DNA of 24,881 bases, from the NCBI GenBank assembly GCA_910592005.1, contig CAJVPP010000898.1, forward strand, positions 1-24,881. The letters run 5' to 3'. This DNA is from Funneliformis mosseae (Eukaryota; Glomeromycota; Glomeromycetes; Glomerales; Glomeraceae). Below, piece after piece: positions 9,311 through 19,432 of the stretch. A program made the position numbers and the translations under genes. Position 1 is the stretch's first letter; each line of letters starts with the position of its first letter. The notes beneath the pieces were generated by a model. That model was not told the DNA's origin, ran no database searches, and was given only the letters and a program-made list of their open reading frames with translations.

Positions 9311-11309
9311 TTTAATAAAGGAAAGGAGAACGGAAAAGAAATGACTATGATGATTAAAAAGCATTATACAAATTAAGCTGCTTTTTAAATTTTTTCTTTT
9401 TTTTATGCAATTAATATAATTCAATATATGCGTGTAACTGTTGATCCAAATTATAAAAATAAAAAAAATTCACAAAAGGGCGCATAATATTTTTTTTTGG
9501 GAGTGACCGCTCACGTGAAAAATCCATCATTGTTTTATATCCATATTTTCCGCGCGCGCAGAATTTATAGATGATTACTTCAAAGTCTCGGACGGTAACG
9601 ACCAACAGGAAGTTTGCGAGAATGGAGCTCGCCAATGCACATCTCACCAAAATCTAAATGATAACTAATGATGTTAAAGGATGTATATGGAAGGAAAATT
9701 CGAAAACTGCCGACCAAGCCGATTTGGCAACTTGTAAATCTGTAAATCACGTGACAAAATGTTTTTACTTTACGAGACGTCTTCATACTTTTAAATTTGT
9801 AATCACAAAAAGATGTCGCCATTTATTTATTATCCATCTCCTTAGAACTCGAAATCTTTTCATTATTGAATTGCCCACACCACCTTGCGATTTTCCAACC
9901 GTTTCGCAAAGGCATAATCTAATATCTGTTGTATTTTATTTAATTTTCACAAGTTTACAAACACCAATTAAAATTCATCAAAAGAACTTCGAAAATTCCG
10001 AGTTCTCGTAACGAAAATATACTTGTATCACGTCGAATTTCACAGATACAGGTGTTAAACCTATGGTGACCTATGGTGACTAATTTGTAAATTTTTAATA
10101 TAAAACATCCGGATTTGGTAACCGACACGTTGGATTTTGATTGATCGTGTAACTTTTAGAACAAATAGATGAAAGATCAACACACGAATTGTATTTGTTG
10201 TGAACAAGGTTTATGCGTGGTGTTTCGGGTTATTTCTTTATTAGCTTTACCCTTCCCGCTCCATAGAAAATTTCCAAAAAAAAATTCAACTAAATTGTTA
10301 CATGATATTAATATGCATGTGCTTGTCCCAGCAAATTTGGATTGAATAAAGAATGATTTTATCTAATAAATTTTGAATCGATCGACATGATTCCGACCAT
10401 TTCGCCAGAAAGCTTTATTATATCATCTTACATAATTTAACCGCAGCCGAAAAGACTAATTAAGTGTTGGTAATGAAACTTTAATTTTCGTTTTTGTTCA
10501 GTTATTGGTAAATTCGATAAATGTTTTTTTACTTGTGCAATGTATAGGATATAATCTTTTTAAATTCACCCGAGAAGTCATGTTGCACTGCACGCTGAAA
10601 AAAATCTTAATGTGGAGTTAAGGCTAGACCAAAAATGGTTTGAAGGATTACGCATGCCGGGATTTAGGCCATTTTAATCTTGAATGTAAATTCAAATTTT
10701 TCTCACCTCTTCACTGTTTGTTTTGTTATAAAATTCGTTTTTAGATTTCATCAGATGTGATATTATCTTACAGAATCTCTAGTAACAAGGAATCCAAACA
10801 ATAAACTTCTATCAATAATGACATGTACCTTATATGTATGTATGTGGCTATGCATGATGGTTTGTAATCCTATGCAAGAAACAAACTTCAAAAAAAAAAA
10901 GATTTCCGCTTGTTTGATTGGTTCTTAATTATTATTGTTTATTTCATTGTTTGTCCGAAATTGAATTCTTTGAAATTAGTTAAATAAAAAAAAAAAAAGA
11001 AAAAGTCACACTCATGCGAGGTATTAAACGTCTTAACGATAAATCTCAAATAATGCTGCACCGCACGCATCAAATATTTTTAATAAATTTCTAAAAACAA
11101 ATCACAAATGACGGTAAATGTGTATAAATTAATTAATATAGAAGTTTTCTGGTAATGTTCGGAAAAATACAAAAAAAGTTAGATAAATTCCTAAATATTG
11201 GGTTTACTGTTTTTATAATATTTATTAATAGTATAGAGGTTTTTCATGATTAAAGAACATCATTTTGCGATTTTGCGAGATTTTTATATTCGTTTTTTGT
11301 TCTTAACGT
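9311..11309. other. 2-kb intergenic region with a short GC-richer patch
   Basis: No gene can be supported. A GC-richer patch at about 9500-9730 includes CCGCGCGCGC at 9550-9559 and the 8-base palindrome TCACGTGA twice (9511-9518 and 9747-9754). Short overlapping ORFs on both strands there lack any recognisable domain. A 10-base tandem duplication (CCTATGGTGA) lies at about 10060-10080. The related motifs TTGCACTGCACGC (about 10582) and TGCTGCACCGCACGC (about 11053) recur about 470 bases apart. Confidence 0.4.
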
Positions 11310-11384
11310 TACAGCAAAATTCAAAATATAGTGGACACCTGACAAAAAATTAGCCGAGAACTTGTCGGATTCTCGGGTTGTCGG
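11310..11384 (+). repeat. left Tc1-like terminal inverted repeat
   Basis: Starts TACAGC, includes TAGTGGACACCTGACAAAA, and ends in short TTGTCGGG repeats. It pairs with 19358-19432. The GGACACC and TGAC parts still carry their G and C bases. Confidence 0.7.
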
Positions 11385-11457
11385 GTTGTCGGAAAACAAT
11401 AACAAACACGTGACACTTATCATGATGTACTTTTTTTTTTTCAGTATTTTTCACATT

Positions 11458-12030
11458 ATGCCCAAATTAAAATTAAATGAACACTTCCGTTGGTTGATAG
11501 TTGAAAAGACCTTGGAAGGCGTGTCCTGTAGAAAAATAGCAAGACAACTCAACATTTGCAAACCTTCCGTTTCTAAAGTTTTTTTATACTTCAAAAAATA
11601 TGGATTTGTGGAAAATTTATCGTTGCAAGTGGGGCGATCAAGAATATTTAAAGCTGATGATATGAAATATTTAGAAAGTCTTCTAAAAGAAAAGGTAGAT
11701 TGGTATATATGGGAATTACAATCCGAAATTGAATTATGGTTAGACCGTCACATTAGTTATGCCACCATTTGGAGAGCAATAAACCGTCTTGGTTATACAC
11801 ACAAACAGGTAAAATTTTTTACATGCAATTCAGTTTGTTATGGATGGGATTTTAGGGGAAAACGTGCGTGTAAATCCACATTTATTGTTCGTTGAAAAAG
11901 ATTTACTATAGAAGGGGCATTATGTCTTAATAGTCTTTTGGCTTATGAAATCCAAGAGGGTCCAATGAATGTTAATGATTATTATAATTTTGTTGAAAAA
12001 TATTTTGGTAAATATAATAATTTATTGTGA
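11458..12030 (+). pseudogene. Tc1/mariner-type transposase remnant
   Basis: From MPKLKLNEHFRWLIVEKTLE the protein has a tandem helix-turn-helix DNA-binding region (GVSCRKIARQLNICKPSVSK, then DRHISYATIWRAINRLGYTH), as in Tc1-family transposases. It then jumps to YGWDFRGKRA and, across a TGA at 11893-11895, to KRFTIEGALCLNSLLAYEIQ, which correspond to the DDE core. Relative to the family, the block carrying the first catalytic Asp between the HTH region and YGW.FRGKRA is missing; TGA stands where a Gly codon is expected (VR-stop-KRF); and the frame ends at 12030, before the second Asp and the C-terminus. The frame upstream is open from 11362, but the ATG at 11458 gives the natural start. It cannot be active. 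Confidence 0.83.
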
Positions 12031-12224
12031 TTTAGTCATTTTAATGATTATGTAATAATGAAATATGATAATTTTTATAAAATTTTTTTTTATTTTGTTC
12101 TTTTTTTTTTAAATTTTTTGTTTTTTTTTTGTTTTTATCTTATTTAAGCTTCCTAAGATGAACGCGTATCTGGGTTGTTATAGTATTTTGGTTTTAGATA
12201 ACGTATTTTATACATAAGGGATAA
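12031..12224. other. AT-rich spacer
   Basis: Long poly-T stretches follow the transposase remnant. Nothing further can be supported. Confidence 0.4.
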
Positions 12225-12475
12225 CATTTAATTCGAAATTCATATTACATGGATAGACCCGATTTAGTAAAATTTTGGGCGATCACTGTATTATATATTT
12301 TTAATCGGGAGTTTTATGATACATTACACAAATTTGGTGGCATGAGTAATATACCAAATTTGGCAGAGAATTATAATCATATTCCGTAGATAATAAAAAA
12401 AAAATTGAATAGTTTTCGCGCTATTCTGATAAAGTTATATATGGAGGACAATAGCATTTCGAAAGAATAGTATAA
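12225..12475 (+). pseudogene. unrecognised coding-like fragment
   Basis: The open frame runs from 12225. Its ATG at 12249 gives MDRPDLVKFWAITVLYIFNR followed by a mixed, protein-like sequence to TAG at 12387-12389 (46 codons from the ATG). Past the stop, another frame reads LNSFRAILIKLYMEDNSISK up to TAG at about 12473. The composition looks more like protein than the surrounding DNA, and the break suggests decay. I cannot name the family. Confidence 0.3.
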
Positions 12476-12546
12476 GAAATACTATACAATTTTAAAACCC
12501 ATTTATTAAATTTTTTAAAGCCAATAAAGGTGTACAATATTACATT

Positions 12547-12920
12547 TCAGCCTTTTTTACTTTCAGAAACTTCTCCATGGTTTTCTGAAGCCCTTTCAGC
12601 CGCCTCTTTTTTCACCTGCCTAGAATATCTACTTATCCATTCTTTAATTGTTTGTACTTTTGGAATTTTACATCTATCTAATTCTCCTTTATCAGCTAAT
12701 TTGACCAACTCATTATACATATCTTGCTCAGAGTAACGGTAACTTTTATTTGCATTTCTCGCTAAAAAATATCCCTGAAACAAAAACACTATTTCTTTTG
12801 AAATTCATGTACCAGTACCTTTACGCCAAATTTTTGGTTTCCTTTAAGCGCCCATCCTAGCTGTAAATATGCATTTCTTAAATGATAGTTGTAAGTTGAT
12901 ATAATGTTAGTGATTTGAAT
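12547..12920 (-). pseudogene. C-terminal part of a decayed Rhizophagus-type repeat gene
   Basis: On the minus strand the frame reads NYHLRNAYLQLGWALKGNQK and then FGVK. A one-base shift continues GTGT-stop-ISKEIVFLFQ, followed by GYFLARNANKSYRYSEQDMY, then IPKVQTIKEWISRYSRQVKK and the stop at 12547. The TGA in GTGT-stop-IS stands where an Arg (CGA) would fit, a C-to-T type change. From memory, proteins repeated in arbuscular mycorrhizal genomes end in a similar pattern (GWALKxNQKFG, then YFLxGNxNKSDRYT, then IPKVxTIxxWIxRYS), often at the C-terminus of a larger protein. It lies downstream of and colinear with the decayed gene at 13080-19200, so it is probably its 3' end. Confidence 0.6.
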
Positions 12921-13079
12921 TTACGAAAATGTAATATATTATGTTCAGAGTCACAATAACCTGTGAATTTCTAAACCCATTTGTATATCCATAGACACAG
13001 TACATATTTCGTCTAAGAATTATGAGATAACTGTTAATTAGTAGCATTTGGGCTGAATAAAAAGTTGGCTTTTTTACTA

Positions 13080-13230
13080 ACCCGCTATTGGTGGTATCTG
13101 ATTCTCTTTATTAGCAAGGTGAATTTGAAGTTGGGATACTAGTTCAATTCGACTAGTATTTTCTTGATAAGCAATATTTTCATTGTCAAGTTTATTTCTC
13201 AATATTTGTTTTTTAAGTCAGCGTAGATCT
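13080..13230 (-). pseudogene. decayed exon, coiled-coil-like
   Basis: The minus strand reads KKQILRNKLDNENIAYQENT, then SRIELVSQLQIHLANKENQI and PPIAG before a stop. That is a charged, probably helical stretch of about 45 uninterrupted codons. It sits between the C-terminal fragment at 12547-12920 and the nuclease-like block at 13410-14731 on the same strand, so I take it as an exon of the same gene. Confidence 0.5.
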
Positions 13231-13409
13231 AATGTGACATTGGTATTAATAGCGAGCTTATTAATTATCAAAATCAACCAAAAAATCAATAAAATGGCGT
13301 ATTTATTATTATTTATTATAGAATTTTTTTATTTCTAAATAAAATTGTATACATCATGTAGTATTAAAATAAAAATAACTCAATTGTATGAAATAATATA
13401 CCAAATCCA

Positions 13410-14731
13410 TATGGTTTGGGTATTGTCTATAATGATGATGAAATAGTAGGAGATGATGTTTTTGGTATAAGTTTAAAAAACTGTGTCAGAGAATAATAAG
13501 TATATTCTCCAATATTTGGTAGTTGTCGTACTTTTACTAATCCTGCGTGCTCACCATCTTTTGGCCATTAATATTCATATAAATTTGAAATTCTTGCTAA
13601 TGTTTTATTAGCTCCTTTATTTTTTTATGATCAGGTATTATTTGTGAAATAGAAGTACCACTTAGATTAGCAATAGCAACTTCTATATCTAAACCTTCTT
13701 TGAGATCATAACCCACATGAAATATCATTTAATAGCATATGCAATCTGTTATAAAAAGTGGTATTAGTAATTATAATAACAATAATACATATAATTCTTA
13801 ATCAAAATAAATAAAATAAATAAACTATTATTTGATATACTGAAGCATGATGGAAATCAACTGTTGTTTTTACTTCTTTTAATTCTAAAATATTCAGCTT
13901 TTTACATTAATATTATACCAATTATACTAGTGCACTATAAGTATCATCAATTGTGAATTATGATAGTAAGCTCCATTATCTGATATAATTTTTACCCATG
14001 TTAGTTTCTGTTTCATTGTTGTAAATACAGCATCAAAATAATTAATAGTAAACCATGCATCTTGAGTTTTATCTTCGACCAATAATAATACGCTTAAATA
14101 TCAAGATTACCATTATTACTATTTTGAAATACTAAGATCATATATAAAGTCTATTCAGATTTTCCAAAAAATTCTTCTTTTGTTTCTCGTGCACTTTTTT
14201 TAATACTCTCATTTTATAATCAGCAACTATTAATGAGCTATCATCATTTAATTCTAATAAAGAAGCTTTAAATTAAGCATTTAAGTAAACTTTATATGTT
14301 TAATAAGCAAAATAGTAAAGTAGCTGATCTTTATATTATTCTAATTATTCAGATAATTTAATTCCAAGCTGTACTTTAAGTTCATCAATAAGTCAAAAAG
14401 TTAAAAATATTGTGAATATTGTTTAGAATATTCTAATTTATAATTACCAAAGTATATAATAGGTAGTGATTGATATATTCATCATAAAAAGTGATTCTAA
14501 ATTCATTTATATAAAATTCTTTTTATAATTTCATTTGATATATTGCTGAATCTTTTCAATTTTTTGAATCAAATAATTCTTATAGATAAAATATAAATAT
14601 ATTAATAAAATAAAAATAAAAATAAAATTTATATTTTTTTATAAATAATTTACCTGCACAGTTTTATTTGAAATATGTATATTAACAAACATGTATAAAT
14701 TCTCAAATATTTAATAGCTATATTCACTACA
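13410..14731 (-). pseudogene. decayed gene, DDE/RNase-H-like core block (downstream half)
   Basis: Several coding-like pieces run in order on the minus strand. They are EYSY-stop-IFENLYMF (14655-14731), IDELKVQLGIKLSE and LNDDSSLIVADYKMRVL (about 14230-14400), SARETKEEFFGK, then 48 uninterrupted codons at 13945-14088 that include DKTQDAWFTINYFDAVF and WVKIISDNGAYYHN. After these come LKEVKTTVDFHHASV, HVGYDLKEGLDIEVAIANLS and EHAGLVKVRQLPNIGEYTYY. The Asp residues in ADYKM and ISDNG would fit the first two acidic positions of a DDE/RNase-H-like nuclease; this is inference. Stops and frameshifts separate most blocks. I recognise the motif string as one recurring in mycorrhizal fungal proteins but cannot name it. 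Confidence 0.6.
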
Positions 14732-14866
14732 TACAGTGGTTTACAAAAGAAATGCAAATACTATTAGTTATCTTTAAAACTTATAACAGATTAACTATAA
14801 GGGCTAAAATCATAATTTTATATTTATTTTAAAGCCCAAATCTTAAAAAATAACCTGATATAATTT

Positions 14867-16222
14867 TTTTTCACTATTAATATGTGGTAGCTAGAAAGTC
14901 AATAGAGGGTATATCCTAATTAGAACAAGTATTATCCTATATTAAGTAACCTCTTTAAGTCTCTGATTCTTATTAAATAGTATGGTAACTATATAGAAGC
15001 ATATCCTCATATAGTTTTCACCTACAAACCCTCACTAAAAGTCTCTAAACATCATCTTTTAGCTATTTCATACTGAATACATTATATGACTGTATAATAC
15101 TGCAGTTATATAATGTACTTGACCTTGTTTGCTTGAATCAAAACCAAATAAAAGCATGTTTGGTTTGTTATTTTAATTTTTAACCAAAATAAAATTTACC
15201 TTCTAAAAATCATGAAAATGTTCAAAGAACAATACAGCAGTATATATTTTACCATCAACGTAGCGATAGTTACTGGACTATTACTGCAAATATCAGTTGT
15301 GGATTTTTAATAGTATTTAGAACTTAAAAAGAATGGATGATACTGAAACTGTTAATTCGAGGCTTCATTCTGGTCAACTATCTTTAATTAAGATTCGCAG
15401 TAAAGCCAGTTGAAGTGATTTATTACAGTGAATTTAGGCTGTGATGAAGCAAATAAAGGCCTGACTAAGTACTAATTATTTAGTATTAAATGTGTAGCAT
15501 ATCATACATTAATAAATAAATTAATAAATTTTTTTAATAAACTTTAAAATTTTAAGTTTTATATTGAACCAAAAAGTGTTTAGAGACTTTTAGTGAGGAT
15601 CTGTAGTATAGACCATCTTGCAACAGTTTATTTCTGTATTACAAGGCTCACTAGACCTTATTAGGTACTATCACCTTTAGATAGAGAGCTCATTTCAACT
15701 ATAAAGCTTATCAGGCCCTATTTTTACCAATCTAATTTATAGTATTTTACCTATTGATAATTACTGAAACTGTAGAATTAGGTTCTTTACATAGATGGTA
15801 ATTTTGTATCCATAGCATCAAATTCACCTGGAAATTGAACCCAGCCTTTAACTCTAATGATAATTTGATTTGAAAGGTACTGTAGTATACAATGCAGTCT
15901 ATTATTATCTTAGGCATTATGTTCCCTTATAGTGAACTCAAATCTACTAATTACTGATTAACCACTTTCTTACTGAATAAAGGTCCTTAAATTTGAAGAC
16001 GTGAGACAGTATCTATTACAGACCTGTTAGCAAAGGCCAAGTTTCTGTTAATACCTAGCTTTATTTGTATTCACATATTTTTTAAATCCAGTATTTAAAT
16101 ATGATTAACATCAATCAACGAATCAATTAATTAATATCTAACGTTTATTAGTCTAAACGCTCACATATTTAGTTATATATAAATTCTTATGAAAATAATC
16201 TAGATTTATGCCTTAGCTAAGG
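14867..16222. other. foreign interruption inside the palindromic element
   Basis: This segment is absent from the symmetric arm of the surrounding palindrome. It is flanked by a near-duplicate of about 24 bases (14842-14866 and 16223-16246, both ending CCTGATATAATTT), which may be a long target duplication. It contains the 583-bp TIR element at 15023-15605. The rest, about 770 bases, is less AT-rich than its surroundings but shows no ORF or recognisable family. Confidence 0.45.
15023..15605. mobile_element. 583-bp TIR element, copy 1
   Basis: The left end TACAAACCCTCACTAAAAGT runs on to CTCTAAACA. The right end, reversed, is TACAGATCCTCACTAAAAGT followed by the same CTCTAAACA, so the 29-bp inverted repeats differ at two positions. 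It starts and ends at TA. No ORF, hence non-autonomous. A second copy at 21181-22350 has exactly the same length, 583 bp, once its own insertion is removed. Confidence 0.8.
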
Positions 16223-16230
16223 TCTAAAAA

Positions 16231-16735
16231 TAGCCTGATATAATTTAATATTCAGTTAATAATACTAAATTGTGCAATTTAATGATTTATATCAAAATTT
16301 CTTATTTAATAAACTTTGAATATAGAAATTTTCTTTGTAGACTTACTGCTATAAAACTAATACTGGTTTCGAATTCTTCGCAGTATGACAATTTTAATAA
16401 GCTAAATTTTGTCTCAATTAGGCCTGTATTTCACAAGAAAATTGCCAATTAAAGATCATCCTGCACTATATAAAAAATTAGATTAAAAAATTTTATATAG
16501 TACTAGACGATTTTTTATCAGCAATTTTCTTTTAATTTATAGGCCTGATTGAGACAAAATTTAGCTTGTTGAAATCTTCACACTGCGAAAAATTCGAATC
16601 CAGTATCAGTTTTATAGTAGCAAATCTACTAAAAAAATTTTTTATGCTTAAAGTTTATTAAGTAAGAAATTTTAATATAAATTATTAAATAATATAAATT
16701 TAGTATTATTAACTGAATATTAAATTTATATCAGA
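16231..16735. repeat. 500-bp imperfect palindrome
   Basis: The arms mirror each other about a centre near 16483; ACTATATAAAA at 16465-16475 faces TTTTATATAGT at 16491-16501. Paired landmarks include TAATATTCAGTTAATAATAC (left arm) and its complement around 16700-16722, and AGCTAAATTTTGTCTCAAT, present in both arms. This is the inner part of the element at 14732-16857. An open frame of 60 codons in the left arm is not a gene. Confidence 0.8.
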
Positions 16736-16864
16736 TTATACTTCAAGATTTAGGCTTTAAAATAAATATAAAATTATAATTTTAGCTCTCATAATTAACC
16801 TGTTATAAGCTTTTAAAAGTAATCATAAAATTTACATTTCTTTTGTGAGTTACTGTATAATATA

Positions 16865-19200
16865 TAAGCCTCTTAAATCCTCACGATATCTAAATAGACT
16901 ATTAGCAAAATATATCATAAATGATGTCTTCTTCATGTTATCAGAATAAGTTTTGAAAAATTTTTACCATAATACTTCTTTTTGATCTTTAAGATATAAT
17001 ATAGGTAAATTGTTTTTGAATCAACTTTATATGAGCTCATAGTGACATTTTTCCTATTAGCAAAAAAATTTTCAAATTGTTGATTTTTTACTATACTCAT
17101 TTTAGTTTGCATTATTATTGGTCTAATTATAAATAAGCAATCTGATCTATTAATCCTAGCAAATTTTCATGTAGAATTAATTAGATTTAGCGATATTTAA
17201 TAATAAACAAATCATATTATTAATTTTATAATAAATAATTGATAATAAAGTTATTAAGGCTATTTACTTATATTTAGCTTATCATTGAGTTCATTATAGC
17301 TAAATTTCTCAGCTATTATAGATAAAATTCTTTGTTTTTTATTTATTTTTTTTGGATTAGCATTAAGTAATATTGAAAAGCATGACCAAAACTTGTTTTC
17401 TAAATTATTATCATAATTTTTTGATGATCAATATAATAAACCTATCTCATATAATTCTCCAATATTTCTTTATTAGCAGTTAGATCAATATTTTTTGTCT
17501 AAAATTGCATTCGTACTTTAGAAAACTAAAATTAAATACTAATATCATAATTTAAATTATAGAAAAGTAAATAAATATTAAAATAATTCTTTTTTTACAT
17601 GCCTGATCTTTGATAAAATTAGGCATTATTTCTGTACATCCTGTAACTTTAAATAAATATCTCTAAGCTTGCATTTCTTACTCAGTAAATATATAATCTT
17701 CAGAATAAATTATTTGTAAAATATTAAAAAATCTACAATAGTACTTTTCTGCACTAACTATTTTATAAATATTTTTCTTCATTCAATACTAGCAATTGCA
17801 ATTTTTCTTTTGAGATATTTTTTAATTTGCAAATAATCTAAACCAAATAGTGTGCTTTCATATTTTCTTAAAATTCTAATAGATTTCTATTAAATTCCTT
17901 TCATAATAAGCAAGAATTGTTATGTCTTTATAAACTTCTATACAGAATAATTTTTTTTATTTTTTGGACAAATAAATAATACTAATCACGAAATTTATTA
18001 AGAAATGTTAACATATATTTTATTTCAATCATATTTAAATTTAACCCTATAACAAAAAGTAAAATACCTTGTATATTTATTATAAATAGATAAAACTCAA
18101 TATCTTTTAATAGCTCTTCAACTATTTGTTTATTATCAAACCTATAATAGCTTGCCTATTATATTCTGTTACAGTTCCAAAAATATTTTTATACACTTCA
18201 TTAATTACAGCTGAAGGTGTCGACTGTATTGAAGATACTCCTACTACTTTATAACTATAACTTGATAAAAATTTTTTTAGAATATTTTCAATAACTTAGT
18301 ATATGAAAAGTTGTATATTTAACTCTATTCTTACATGCATATCAAAATGAATAAGAATAATAATTTTTTGCCAAGATGTCCACCAATATTATGCAAATAT
18401 TTCATAATGATATTTATTTACTATTAAACCTTTAGTAAGTAGTTTTATAGTAAATAAATTTATTTTTGTCATTAGAACGCTGAAATTTGAAAATAAAACT
18501 AAATTATATAAAATTATAACTCACAAATTTTATATTAAAATTGATTGTCAATCACTCATTTTTAAATATATTATGAATTAATTGATCTTTATAATGCAAA
18601 AGAAATGCATGTTAAATTTTTGCTACTATATTCATTAGATTTTAATCTAGTATGTAGAAACTTTAATTTTTAATTTTATGTTAAAATATATTAAAATGTT
18701 TTTACAAATAGATCAAGCAACCATTTTTTTACATAAAAAATTTACTGTGTCAAAATTGAATTTGGATTAAATTCATGCAAGATCCTATGCAGGATTTAGA
18801 TTTTGCATATATGACTATCAACAAAAATTTGGCTAATGCATGTTTTCAGCATAGTGAATATATTTAAATATATAAATTATAATTATAGTAATAAATATAT
18901 GTAAAATGATACCTTTATTTATGTCACAAAATTTATTCATATAACCTTGATAAATATTTACATCATTAGAAGATGATAAAATTTTAATATTTGAAGAAAT
19001 ATTGGTAAAAAACTAGTTAATAAATCCTTTATCTAATGTAATTTTTTAGTTTGTAGTATCTGTTTGTATAAGGAGTTTATGACAAAAATTAACTATATAA
19101 TCATATTTAACCTTTTTTCTCTTTTATTCTATTTCTCTTATTTGACAAGCATATTTTTTACTATATTCCTTATTACAATCAAGCAAGTAAGACAAATAGA
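16865..19200 (-). pseudogene. decayed gene, upstream half
   Basis: Coding-like blocks follow one another on the minus strand. They are CNKEYSKKYACQIREIE and VKYDYIVNFCHKLLIQTD (about 19080-19180), FVDSHICKI...HEFNPNSILTQ...FYVKKWLLDLFVKT (about 18705-18840), KVVGVSSIQSTPSAVINEVY and EYNRQAIIGFDNKQIVEELL (about 18057-18262), RKYESTLFGLDYLQIKKYLK and TGCTEIMPNFIKDQACKK (about 17600-17880), NKKQRILSIIAEKFSYNELN (about 17290-17380), then RPIIMQTKMSIVKNQQFENF, VTMSSYKVDSK, LPILYLKDQKEVLW and MKKTSFMIYFANSLFRYRED (16865-17180). Frameshifts, stops and AT-rich gaps, some of which may be old introns, separate them. The last block joins in sense to CSEYSY at 14731 across the inserted element. No start codon can be chosen; the true 5' end is probably near the right terminal repeat. 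Confidence 0.55.
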
Positions 19201-19357
19201 ATAAGCATTTAAATGAAATTTTAATAAAAATTTATGTACATAAAATTAAAATTAAAATATCTAATAAAAATGATATATTTATATAATGCATTAAAAATTG
19301 ATGAAATAACATATTATTTAGTAAATTTAAATAGTAATATCATATATTTTCAAAATT

Positions 19358-19432
19358 CTAATAACCTGACGATCTGATTAATTCTTAGCTAATTTTTTAT
19401 TAGGTATTCACTATGTTTTGAATTTTACTGTA
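19358..19432 (-). repeat. right Tc1-like terminal inverted repeat, AT-shifted
   Basis: The reverse complement reads TACAGTAAAATTCAAAACAT, then AGTGAATACCTAATAAAA. It matches the left repeat at 11310-11384 with G-to-A and C-to-T changes (GGACACCTGAC became GAATACCTAAT). A 72-codon plus-strand frame overlapping it is not a gene. Confidence 0.7.

Larger units (their letters stand above)
14732..16857. mobile_element. palindromic TIR element inserted at TA, itself interrupted
   Basis: The left end reads TACAGTGGTTTACAAAAGAA; the right end, reversed, reads TACAGTAACTCACAAAAGAA. The arms stay similar for over 130 bases (both include AATTTTATATTTATTTTAAA). Leaving out the interruption at about 14867-16246, the element would be about 745 bp and almost entirely palindromic. 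It has no ORF, so it is a fold-back or MITE-like non-autonomous element with Tc1/mariner-type ends. It splits the decayed minus-strand gene: reading stops at ...RYREDLRGL on the right flank and resumes at CSEYSY on the left flank. Confidence 0.75.
11310..19432. mobile_element. 8.1-kb interval bounded by Tc1-like inverted terminal repeats
   Basis: The sequence reading inward from 11310 (TACAGCAAAATTCAAAATAT...) is matched by the reverse complement reading inward from 19432 (TACAGTAAAATTCAAAACAT...). The match is without gaps over 75 bases, with about 18 differences, nearly all transitions. Both ends begin at a TA, the Tc1/mariner target. Between them lie a broken Tc1-type transposase next to the left end and a long decayed gene running in from the right end, plus later insertions. 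This may be one large element with two convergent genes. It may also be a transposase fragment and a separate, opposite-facing end that only happen to face each other. The much heavier AT shift of the right end argues for caution. Confidence 0.5.

Noticed and set aside
9411..10011. Overlapping frames of 79-117 codons on both strands
   Set aside because: They overlap one another, show no domain or splice support, and sit in a GC-richer spacer where longer open frames are expected.
12775..12818. A 44-bp intron (GTACTG...TTTCAG) in the C-terminal fragment
   Set aside because: Splicing keeps frame, but reading straight through in a shifted frame gives GTGT-stop-ISKEIVFLFQ, which fits the expected family sequence, so a frameshift plus a stop is the better explanation.
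13420..13495. Plus-strand reading PNPYGLGIVYNDDEIVGDDV
   Set aside because: It looks protein-like, but the opposite strand continues colinearly with the larger decayed gene, so the plus-strand reading is taken as chance.
16270..16452. 60-codon frame in the left arm of the palindrome
   Set aside because: The mirrored arm breaks the frame; it is part of a non-coding fold-back element.
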